Source: Bryobacterales bacterium (GTDB lineage: Bacteria > Acidobacteriota > Terriglobia > Bryobacterales > Bryobacteraceae). Taken from it: a stretch of DNA of 11,849 nt. The position numbers and the translations under genes are program-made. The DNA is taken from positions 1-11,849 of the forward strand of contig JAUZEU010000546.1 of NCBI GenBank assembly GCA_030838885.1. The letters are read 5' to 3'. Shown piece after piece: positions 1 through 5,998 of this stretch. Under the pieces are notes generated by a model, which was given only the letters and a program-made list of their open reading frames with translations, had not been told where the DNA came from and did no database searches. Numbering within the stretch: position 1 is the stretch's first letter; every line of letters begins with the position of its first letter.

Positions 1-669
1 GCCTTCCGGAACGGCATTCTTGAGGCTGCCGTAAACGCCATATAGGTTGTTGCCCACGAGGTGATCCATGCTCCCATCCACGCCGACCACAACAGACGAG
101 GCAAACAGGCTGAGTCGGTATCCACTCTGATGCACATCGAAGCATACTGCATCGAAGGTATGGCCCACGTTGATCCAGTCAGATGGTCCGATCACCCGTT
201 CATTGCCGAAAACAAGCACCTGGCGTCCAACAATAATGTCCGTCCAGCCTTCTTTGGAACTGCCGGCCTGAACATAAGCCTGGCGAATATCAAAGGCGCT
301 CTGATACGGCACGGCATCGGGAACCTGTTGATTGAAAAAGACGCGAGAGTCCTCCATCCCGCCGAAGAAAGTGAGCCGTTTCAGTGGTTGAATCGTCAGG
401 TTGAATCGTAAGCGGGTCAGCAGATAATTATCATCCGTGGTTGTGTACCTTATGCCTTCCTCGCCTTCGAAGCGAGAACGAAACTCTCCGCCGAGTTGAA
501 CCCAGTGAGCCAAGACGTAATTCAATTTCTCAACCGGGAATAACCAGGCTCCGAACTTGTGCCCGTCGTGTGCGGCTCCGGATGCGGGGTCTTCCGTATC
601 CGGTGGCTGTGCAAGAACTGTGCTGACGCCAAGGAGCGAAATGAAAACAGGCGCGCCGGAGACTGTCAT
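1..669 (-). CDS. Alginate-export-type outer-membrane beta-barrel protein, N-terminal part
   Basis: The minus strand is open from an ATG at 669 to the left edge, giving 223 residues with no stop, so the C-terminal half lies outside the window. The first 20 residues (MTVSGAPVFISLLGVSTVLA) look like a signal peptide ending LAQ, but without the usual basic N-region. The frame continues upstream to about 793, with in-frame TTG/GTG codons and a KKR cluster, so the true start may be further up. The mature part has alternating strand-like segments. Residues 148-174 contain GRQVLVFGNERVIGPSDW followed by NVGHTFDAV, the conserved core of the Alginate_exp family. From family knowledge such proteins are outer-membrane channels; here the substrate is unknown, and in Acidobacteriota the name rarely means alginate. 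It diverges from the OFA transporter remnant. Confidence 0.8.
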   Translation of the reverse strand, partial: MTVSGAPVFISLLGVSTVLAQPPDTEDPASGAAHDGHKFGAWLFPVEKLNYVLAHWVQLGGEFRSRFEGEEGIRYTTTDDNYLLTRLRFNLTIQPLKRLTFFGGMEDSRVFFNQQVPDAVPYQSAFDIRQAYVQAGSSKEGWTDIIVGRQVLVFGNERVIGPSDWINVGHTFDAVCFDVHQSGYRLSLFASSVVVGVDGSMDHLVGNNLYGVYGSLKNAVPEG

Positions 670-840
670 GTTCCTGCAAGAACTCAAATGCAAGGCAGGG
701 ACCAAAAGATAAGTGCTTCGTTTCTTGACCGGCCACACCGCCGTACGATCTGCGAGGGGTTCCTTCGTCACTGAATGTCGACATAGCGTCCATCATTCCA
801 ACAACGCTTGACTAATGCTTTATGAATTAAGGTGAAAATC

Positions 841-856
841 TGGCATGTATCTTGCA
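841..856 (+). promoter_or_regulatory. Sigma-54 (-24/-12) promoter
   Basis: TGGCATG-TATC-TTGCA matches the RpoN consensus TGGCACG-N4-TTGCW at all but one position. The invariant GG (842-843) and GC (854-855) are exactly ten bases apart. It points at the transporter start at 878, with a predicted start of transcription near 867. That leaves a leader of only about ten bases, which still includes the AGGA ribosome site at 868-871. Sigma-54 promoters need an activator; one is encoded at 4229-5332, but nothing in the sequence proves that it acts here. Confidence 0.6.
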
Positions 857-877
857 CACTGGCATGCAGGAAAACTC

Positions 878-1077
878 ATGAAAGCCGATACCCCGAATCG
901 GTCGATCATCGCTTTGGCAGGCGTGCTTACGCGGGTGGCGCTGGGCGCGGTATATGCGTGGAGCGTTTTTCGGATCCCGTTGACCCAAAGATATGGCTGG
1001 AGCGTTCCCCAGGTGACCGTCGCATTTGAACTCGCTGTCCTCGTGCTCGTGTTCGCCTTCTTTGCCGGCGGCCTGTG
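878..1077 (+). pseudogene. OFA-family (oxalate/formate antiporter-like) MFS transporter, N-terminal remnant
   Basis: The ATG at 878 follows AGGA (868-871) with six bases of spacing. The first 66 or so residues read as the start of an OFA-family major facilitator. A short cytoplasmic N-terminus (MKADTPNRSI) leads into TM1 with the family signature LGAVYAWSVFRIPL. Then come the loop TQRYGWSVPQVT and TM2 (VAFELAVLVLVFAFFAGGLWM). The family is normally about 400-450 residues with 12 TM segments, so over 80% of the gene is missing. Beyond GGLWM the frame has no transporter character and stops at 1175-1177 after an unrelated basic tail. A sigma-54 promoter and a usable ribosome site survive, so a two-TM stump could still be made. 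The family assignment rests on the TM1 signature and is fairly secure. Confidence 0.72.
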
Positions 1078-1221
1078 GATGTGGCGGTCTATTGTCCAGA
1101 CATCAAAGCTGCAGCCGACACCGCGATGCGTGCACACTGTCTTGATGCGGCGAGAGTATTACAGGGACAGACCGTAACGCTATCGCCTCAGCAAGCGCAG
1201 CTCGATTCGCTGATATCCTAA
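1078..1221 (+). pseudogene. C-terminal fragment of an unrecognised protein fused after the transporter remnant
   Basis: Immediately where transporter similarity ends, a different plus frame becomes coding-like. It gives about 47 residues beginning DVAVYCPDIKAAADTAMRAH and ending LSPQQAQLDSLIS before TAA at 1219-1221. It has two cysteines and a regular amphipathic helix pattern, unlike the basic low-quality translation of the transporter frame over the same bases. It has no start codon of its own near the junction. The likeliest reading is the tail of another gene brought next to the transporter start by a deletion. I cannot name the family; it could also be a chance open frame. Confidence 0.35.
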
Positions 1222-1703
1222 CGTGGAGAAGTTCAACCGTGGCCGCGGCCGATCAAGTCTGTCCGGCACTCTCTGCTTTTCCGTTGTTGGAAGACCATGA
1301 ATAAGAGTTGTCATCTGAGTGACCATCAGCGCCTCTAAGAGATATACCTTGAGAGCCATATCAAAACCCTTGGCTTTCATGGGTAGAGTTGCGGGCGAGA
1401 GGGTCGACCATGCGACACGTGTCACTATTGCGTCAGCCAACCTTTCCAGCATGCCGCTGCGCGTCAGGCGGCTCACACCGCGTTCAGGAGTAGTACGCCA
1501 GGGCGACAGCGCCCTAGGAATGAGTGCGCTGTCGAGCCAAATTAGCGATTCTTGGTTTCGCACGGACGCTCGCCTTTGAGCCGGGACCTGCACCCCGAGG
1601 CCGACACGGGCGACATGCCGCTGCCGCACATCGCCGAGCCAGTAACGGGTTCCGGCCTTTAAACGTCCGGCTGAGCATCGTAGCGTAGCGGCCGTTCTGG
1701 GCG
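1222..1703. other. Unassigned stretch, no convincing gene
   Basis: A minus-strand frame is open here for 175 codons (1707 down to 1180). Its first half is Arg-rich and of poor protein character, and it resembles no family I know. Its second half, with residues such as MALKVYLLEALMVTQMTTLI, is more protein-like. It also overlaps the tail of the preceding plus-strand fragment. An 86-codon plus frame at 1319-1579 looks like a shadow. I see no RNA gene or terminator. The stretch may be further degraded coding sequence. Confidence 0.3.
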
Positions 1704-2150
1704 TCACCTCCCGGTGTCGGCGGGCGTCGTATTCGCGCCTGTCTCCAACGTCTCATCTTTGGGATAAATGAACTGCCAACCTGTTTTCTCTCCGGGGTAA
1801 TACCAGCTATGAACTGCCTCTGGCGTTCCGGATGGCCGCTCTTCGAAGTGGACGGTCGGCTTATCCGGGATCTCCGACATCTCGTCTGGAATCGCCGTCA
1901 GAGTTGCGACGAGCGATTCCTTCCCGTTCGAATCCTCCGAAAAAACCTGAACGATGTTGCGATCGGACTCGCTGTCCGCGATTTCAAAGACGTACTTACC
2001 CGGCACGAGCACCTTCCCCGGAATCGTTACTGGCGCGCTGAACTGAAATTCCGTTCTCTTGTTCCACTCATCTGCCTGTGCCGACAGCGTAAGAAAAGAG
2101 GCCAGCGCCAAAATACCGCTGACGCATAGTGCGTTAAATCTGCTATTCAT
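1704..2150 (-). CDS. Small secreted protein of an acidobacterial family (DEWNKRT / FEERP type)
   Basis: The 148-residue product starts at an ATG at 2150 with a strong ribosome site (AAAGGAG, five bases upstream). Residues 1-26 form a standard signal peptide ending SAQA, so the mature protein begins DEWNKRTEFQF. The rest is a small all-beta-looking domain. It contains FSAPVTIPGKVLVPGKYVFE (residues 38-57), NIVQVFSED, a TAIPDEM segment, VHFEERPSGTPEA and WYYPGEKTGWQFIYPK near residues 116-131. I recognise this pattern as a family of secreted hypothetical proteins common in Acidobacteriota; the function is unknown. The tail after IYPK (DETLETGANTTPADTGR) is polar and probably disordered. The gene stands alone, divergent from the kinase pseudogene. 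Confidence 0.85.
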   Translation of the reverse strand: MNSRFNALCVSGILALASFLTLSAQADEWNKRTEFQFSAPVTIPGKVLVPGKYVFEIADSESDRNIVQVFSEDSNGKESLVATLTAIPDEMSEIPDKPTVHFEERPSGTPEAVHSWYYPGEKTGWQFIYPKDETLETGANTTPADTGR

Positions 2151-2179
2151 CTTTTTCTCCTTTGTTTGCTCGATTGATT

Positions 2180-2202
2180 GCCGGGGCTTTTTGTTTCCCG
2201 GC
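2180..2202 (-). promoter_or_regulatory. Leader hairpin upstream of the 1704-2150 gene
   Basis: GCCGGG (2180-2185) and CCCGGC (2197-2202) form a perfect six-base stem around an 11-base A-rich loop (in the mRNA sense). It sits about 30 bases upstream of the ATG at 2150 and leaves the ribosome site free. If transcribed it would form a stable 5' leader hairpin, perhaps protecting the mRNA. Its function is inferred only. Confidence 0.3.
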
Positions 2203-2394
2203 GCTCAGTTATTCTCAACCGAGATAAGGGCAAGCGGATACCCAATCGCGCGCTCTGATCTCAAAGGAGTTGTAGCATCGCTTCTCGTTCCCGAGTTGAT
2301 TGCGTGACAGCGATTGACATCTGTCCGACACTCTCTGCACGCTCGAGGGATAATCTATTTGGAGGGCGCAAAGTGGATCGAGCGTGGCGAGTCC

Positions 2395-3372
2395 ATGCTT
2401 GTAACATTCTGGAATTCGACTGCCAAATCCGCCACGCAATTCCTGCTCGGCCTCGTCGGCCTGGCATTGATCACGTTTGCTGCGATAGGGCTTCACCTCC
2501 AACCCGGGTCGATATCCCTTCTTTATCTGATCGTCGTCGTATTCGTCTCGGTTAATGCTGGTTTTTTCCTCGGTTGCGGTTTCGGTGATCGCGGTCTTCT
2601 GCCTGCATTTTTGTTTTCTTCCGTTGTTCTCTCCCTCAGAGACGAAGAATCCGCTGCCCCGGTGGCAACTGTTGCTTTCCTGTTCACCGCCTGGGTGAAT
2701 ATCGCAATGGTGGCCCGCGTGCGTAGGTTGACGGAGGCGCAGCTCAGCCTGCGATTTGAAGAGCGCCTGGCCGAACGAACCCGCATCGCCCGCGAACGGC
2801 ACGACACGTTGTTGCAAAGTTTTCAGGGATTGATGCTCCGTTTTCAAGCGGTATATGATCTGCTTCCGTCTGGCCAGGCAAAGGAAGTTCTCAAAGAGGT
2901 TCTTAATCACGCCGACCAGGCCATCGTCGAAGGCCGGGACGCAATTCAAAATTTGCGCTCAACCGCGGCCGTTACTAACGAGTTGGCACACGCCATGGCC
3001 GCCCTGGGTGAAGACTAGGCTGCGTCCGTGACGGCGAGAGTGGTTCGCCGAGGCTCCGCGTTTCGGTAGAGGGTATACCGCGGGAACTGCATCCTCTCCT
3101 TCGCGACGAAATTTACCGCATTGCAAGTGAGGCCCTGCGAAATGCATTGCGCCACGCACAGGCAAACACAATCGAAGCGGATGTCAGCTATAGCGAACGC
3201 CTTCTTCGATTGCGGATCCGGGATGATGGAAAGGGCATCGATCCGAAGCTGTGCGATGCGGGACGTGACGGCCACTGGGCCGTGGCGGGCATGCGCGAGC
3301 GTTCCTCCGCGACGGCGTGAACTCGCTTTTGGCCGCTCAAGCGGACTTGACCGAAACATCGTCCGGATGTAA
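2395..3372 (+). pseudogene. DUF4118 / HisKA_3 sensor histidine kinase, frameshifted
   Basis: The N-terminus (MLVTFWNS) leads into DUF4118-like membrane segments (LGLVGLALITFAAIGL, SLLYLIVVVFVSV, then FLFTAWVNIAMVARV). Next comes the HisKA_3 dimerisation domain ERTRIARERHDTLLQSFQG, with phospho-acceptor His at 2800-2802, then DQAIVEGRDAIQNLRS. The frame stops at TAG 3016-3018. Kinase sequence continues in another frame from 3015 with SVEGIPRELHPLLRDEIYR, the N box (EALRNALRHA) and the G box (RDDGKGID). It ends GMRERSSATA at TGA 3318-3320. A final shift is needed for the RELAFGRSSGLDRNIVRM tail. Between 2570 and about 2635 the expected third helix (SVIAVFCLHFCFLPLFS) lies in yet another frame, so there are at least four indels. 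The family is a membrane kinase that phosphorylates a NarL-type regulator; here it is almost certainly inactive. The Leu of the usual ELHD box is Arg. Confidence 0.82.
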
Positions 3373-3375
3373 ACC

Positions 3376-3509
3376 CTTAATGGTTTGCTGCGGAACGAGC
3401 TTCTGGCCACCATTCGTCTGCTCTATGCCGGGCAGCATCCCGCAAAGCTGAACGCCCACGATCAGACCCACGCCGTTACCGTCGCTTGAAACCAGGAATC
3501 TTCGAGCTC
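3376..3509 (+). pseudogene. NarL/LuxR-type response regulator, two splinters joined
   Basis: LNGLLRNELLATIRLLYAGQ (from 3376) matches the end of a NarL receiver domain (the LLKNELLATIRAVHAG region). It runs straight into AKLNAHDQTHAVTVA, which matches the last helix of the LuxR-type DNA-binding domain (KLGAKDRTQAVAIA region). After TGA at 3487-3489, the adjacent frame supplies LKPGIFEL, the usual C-terminal end of these proteins. The first receiver half and about 80 residues between receiver and HTH are therefore missing, and the rest is frameshifted. It directly follows the kinase remnant, as expected for a kinase-regulator operon. It cannot encode a working regulator. Confidence 0.72.
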
Positions 3510-3515
3510 TGCCAG

Positions 3516-3534
3516 CCCCTCGAAAGAGGGGTTT
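3516..3534 (+). terminator. Hairpin CCCCTC-GAAA-GAGGGG followed by TTT (repeat copy 1)
   Basis: A perfect six-base GC-rich stem with a GNRA-type GAAA tetraloop is followed by only three T residues. It lies six bases after the end of the response-regulator remnant, which suits a weak rho-independent terminator of the old kinase-regulator operon. An identical 16-nt copy lies at 4068-4083. Confidence 0.45.
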
Positions 3535-3601
3535 ACTGAATCCACTTTTTAGGGTTTCGATGGCGTTCTAAGTAAAGCCAGCCTGAGTACGGGACCTCCT
3601 T

Positions 3602-3972
3602 GTGCAACGGCTTTTCTCGACATTTCCGGAGGGTTGGCCTGGATTCCGACTCGTGTTCCTGGGGGCGGCAGCGGCGATTCCACCTGTTTAATATGGACGG
3701 GACGACTCCTGACAGCTCCTCTGCCGACGCTCGTCGTCCAACTGGTTGCGGAAGGCGCCGCAGCTCTGTTGCTGGTTGGTTTCTGGACACCAGTCGCAGG
3801 CGTGTTGATGGCGGTCGCGGAGACGTGTCTCGCGTTCTCGCACTCCAGCGATCCTTGGATACACATCCTGCTCGATGCCTTGGGCGCCTCACTGGCAATG
3901 CTCGGACCTGGCGCGTGGTCCGTGGATGCGCGTCTGTTCGGACGGAAACGCATTCAGATCCCCCAGCGATAA
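3602..3972 (+). pseudogene. DoxX-family membrane protein, frameshifted
   Basis: From a GTG at 3602 one frame reads VQRLFSTFPEGWPGFRLVFLGAAAAIPPV before TAA (3689-3691), the usual start of a small DoxX protein. A short piece, NMDGTT, fits in a second frame. The rest lies in a third frame: LLTAPLPTLVVQLVAEGAA, LLLVGFWTPVAGVLMAVAE, FSHSSDPWIHILLDALGASL, AMLGPGAWSVDARLFGRKRI, ending at 3972. The GxWTPVAG and GPGAWSVDARLFGRKRI motifs are characteristic of acidobacterial DoxX proteins. Total length (about 123 codons) fits the family with no large deletion; only about two small indels break it. DoxX proteins are four-TM membrane proteins linked to redox or thiol metabolism; the role of this one is unknown. 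An ATG at 3634 could still give a 112-residue product with three helices. Confidence 0.75.
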
Positions 3973-4067
3973 ACCCCATTTCCGTGTTGTCGATCCAGGC
4001 GAAGAATCGCCGATCTCCTCATACCTGTACAAGAACCGCTGTGCCCGGCGCCTGGCTTGGCCTCATG

Positions 4068-4083
4068 CCCCTCGAAAGAGGGG
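4068..4083. repeat. Hairpin CCCCTCGAAAGAGGGG (repeat copy 2)
   Basis: This 16-nt palindromic hairpin is identical to the one at 3516-3531, but the flanks differ and no T-run follows on either strand. Outer bases ATGCC and GGCAT extend it into a larger imperfect inverted repeat (about 4065-4094). It lies between the DoxX pseudogene and the sigma-54 activator. Two identical copies 552 bases apart suggest a short dispersed intergenic repeat rather than chance. Confidence 0.5.
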
Positions 4084-4228
4084 CCGCCCGGCATAACGAT
4101 CCAGTTAGTCTGCGGAGCTTCCATTGAGGGTTGTTGACCAATGGCACGGGCTCCAGAATGAGGACAGAAACGCGTTTTATCGTGCACTCCGGTTGCAGTT
4201 CAGGAAATTTTCATCAAGGAGAGTAGAA

Positions 4229-5332
4229 ATGCTTTTGGATAGTGCCATCGCGAAGGGAACACAAGAGGGGAACTCACGGTACCGTTCCTGCACGGCTCCG
4301 TCATCCAGGACAACAGAAGACGATCCCGAATCCTGCGTCGACCTCAATCAATTTCTGGAGTCGCAGCGTAGTGCACGAGACAGCCGGAGCGGGTTTGAAG
4401 GCATTATAGGATCGAGCTCAGCCCTGAGCTGTGTATTGGAGCAGATACGGACCGTGGCGCCGACCAACTCCACCGTTCTTATCGAAGGGGAAACGGGTAC
4501 CGGCAAAGAACTCATTGCACACGCCATCCATACCAACAGCAGGCGCCGTGAGCGACCGTTCGTGAAGATGAACTGCGCAGCCATTCCCCTGGGGCTTCTC
4601 GAGAGCGAGCTCTTCGGTCACGAAAAGGGGGCCTTTACGGGCGCTGTGGCGCAGAGGTTGGGCCGTTTCGAAGCCGCGGACGGCGGCACGCTGTTTCTGG
4701 ACGAGATCGGCGATATTCCGCTCGAATTACAGGCGAAGCTACTGCGCGTTCTGCAGGAGCAAGAGTTCGAAAGGCTGGGCAGCACTTATACTCGCCGGGT
4801 CGATGTGCGGGTCGTTGCCGCAACCAATCAGGACCTTGCCGGGTTGGTCGCCGGGAAGCTGTTCCGAATGGATCTCTATTACCGCCTCAATGTGTTCCCG
4901 ATCGCGCTCCCACCGCTCCGTCATCGGCTGGAAGATATTCCGATGTTGGTGGCGTACTTTGTGAATCGGTACGCGGGGAGTATGGCCAAGCGGATCGAGA
5001 GGATTACGTGCGATGCGATGGACGCCCTGCTACGCTATCCGTGGCCGGGAAACATTCGGGAGCTGCAGAATTTCATCGAGCGTGGCGTGATACTGACCAA
5101 GGCCGATGTGCTGTGCCTCTCGCCATTCCCGTCTCACTCGGTATTTCCGATCGAAGCTGTCACTCTGGCGGATGCGGAGCGGGATCACATCCTGAACGCA
5201 CTGCGTGAGAGCAATTGGGTGGTGGGCGGTACGGCTGGTGCGGCCGCGCGTCTGGGCGTGAAACGGACCACTTTGATCAGCAAGATGCGCAAGCGCGGCG
5301 TCTCGCGGGCCATGGCGAACGGGGCTGCATAA
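4229..5332 (+). CDS. Sigma-54-dependent transcriptional activator (AAA+ and Fis-type HTH, no sensor domain)
   Basis: The ATG at 4229 is chosen because AAGGAG (4216-4221) lies seven bases upstream. The open frame extends back to 4124 but with no ribosome site. The product is 367 residues. Residues 1-55 are a short polar, probably disordered N-terminus. The AAA+ domain (about 56-290) is complete: Walker A GETGTGKE (87-94), the sigma-54-contacting GAFTGA loop (134-139), Walker B GGTLFLDEIGD (152-162), sensor I region VRVVAATN, the arginine-finger region FRMDLYYRLNVFP (212-224) and WPGNIREL (272-279). The C-terminal Fis-type helix-turn-helix is at about 334-357 (GTAGAAARLGVKRTTLISKM). From family knowledge it remodels sigma-54 RNA polymerase using ATP. 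Without a receiver, GAF or PAS domain, control must come from another protein, from expression level, or from the short N-terminus, as in PspF-like activators. It is likely co-transcribed with the next gene. Confidence 0.93.
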   Translation: MLLDSAIAKGTQEGNSRYRSCTAPSSRTTEDDPESCVDLNQFLESQRSARDSRSGFEGIIGSSSALSCVLEQIRTVAPTNSTVLIEGETGTGKELIAHAIHTNSRRRERPFVKMNCAAIPLGLLESELFGHEKGAFTGAVAQRLGRFEAADGGTLFLDEIGDIPLELQAKLLRVLQEQEFERLGSTYTRRVDVRVVAATNQDLAGLVAGKLFRMDLYYRLNVFPIALPPLRHRLEDIPMLVAYFVNRYAGSMAKRIERITCDAMDALLRYPWPGNIRELQNFIERGVILTKADVLCLSPFPSHSVFPIEAVTLADAERDHILNALRESNWVVGGTAGAAARLGVKRTTLISKMRKRGVSRAMANGAA

Positions 5333-5333
5333 T

Positions 5334-5576
5334 ATGCGAAACAGCTACACCTTCGTAATCGATTCCGACCGGACCGTGCATAGACTTCTTCTCAACGGAC
5401 GACAGATCGCGAAGTTCGCCACCATCGAGGCGGCTCAAGCGGAGGCCAACAAGCTTGCCAGCCAGGCAGTTCCGGGCACGACACTTCGGTTCGAACTGGA
5501 TTTCAAGTGGACGCTTACGGACCTGGAGATTCGTGCAGCCACCCTGGAGTGGGAGAGCGGGCAGCCGGCCCGGTAG
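5334..5576 (+). CDS. Uncharacterised 80-residue protein downstream of the activator
   Basis: The ATG lies one base after the activator's TAA, with no strong ribosome site of its own, so translational coupling is likely. The protein looks like a small soluble alpha/beta domain: strand YTFVIDSD, strand VHRLLLNGRQIAKFA, helix TIEAAQAEANKLASQ, strand TTLRFELDF, then an acidic tail LTDLEIRAATLEWESG. There is no signal peptide, membrane segment or cysteine. The strand-strand-helix order recalls small DUF2188-like domains, but I see no diagnostic motif. Its position suggests a partner or modulator of the activator; this is inference. Confidence 0.65.
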   Translation: MRNSYTFVIDSDRTVHRLLLNGRQIAKFATIEAAQAEANKLASQAVPGTTLRFELDFKWTLTDLEIRAATLEWESGQPAR

Positions 5577-5998
5577 CGAATAACTAATCTCCCGTTGTCG
5601 TTCGGATCAAAGTTGATCGGCAAGGGTATGTCCGAGCAGCAGTTGAACAATCCGGGAGTAAACTTCATCCGCCTCAACTGGCCACTATTCAGGGCGGCTC
5701 GGTTCCGATTTCCTATGCAGGTTTTGGCACGTCATCGTGGAAGTTGATTCTCACCAACTCTGTTGTTTGCGGCCATGACCAATCTCTTTAGTGCCGGCGG
5801 TGTTCGCTATTGCGCGACACTGAAACGCTGACAGCCAGTGAGATGTTATGAGCAAAGACGTTGAAGCCCGTTGGTCGCCTTGAAGACTCTTATGTTGGTC
5901 CATCCACTTCTTGCCTCAACTACCTGATCCAGATAAGTTGCGGCCGGCAGGATCTGCGCAATCACCAAATAGGGATACAGTGCTATGAGCGATACAGT
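5577..5998. other. Gene-poor stretch
   Basis: No convincing gene was found. One plus frame is open from 5588 to 5791. It gives about 67 residues including VVVRIKVDRQGYVRAAVEQS and GGSVPISYAGFGTSSWKLIL, which have reasonable protein character, but there is no upstream ATG and no family I recognise. It may be a degraded fragment. The remainder holds only short frames, and no RNA gene or terminator was seen. Confidence 0.3.

Noticed and set aside
530..796. 88-codon minus frame upstream of and overlapping the barrel gene
   Set aside because: It overlaps the start of the barrel gene in another frame, and its translation is Arg-rich with no family character.
2215..2949. 244-codon minus frame opposite the kinase
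   Set aside because: It is a shadow of the kinase pseudogene. The plus strand carries recognisable DUF4118 and HisKA_3 motifs, while the minus translation is compositionally unlikely.
3954..4187. 77-codon minus frame covering hairpin copy 2
   Set aside because: There is no ribosome site and no family match. It spans an intergenic repeat and the end of the DoxX pseudogene.
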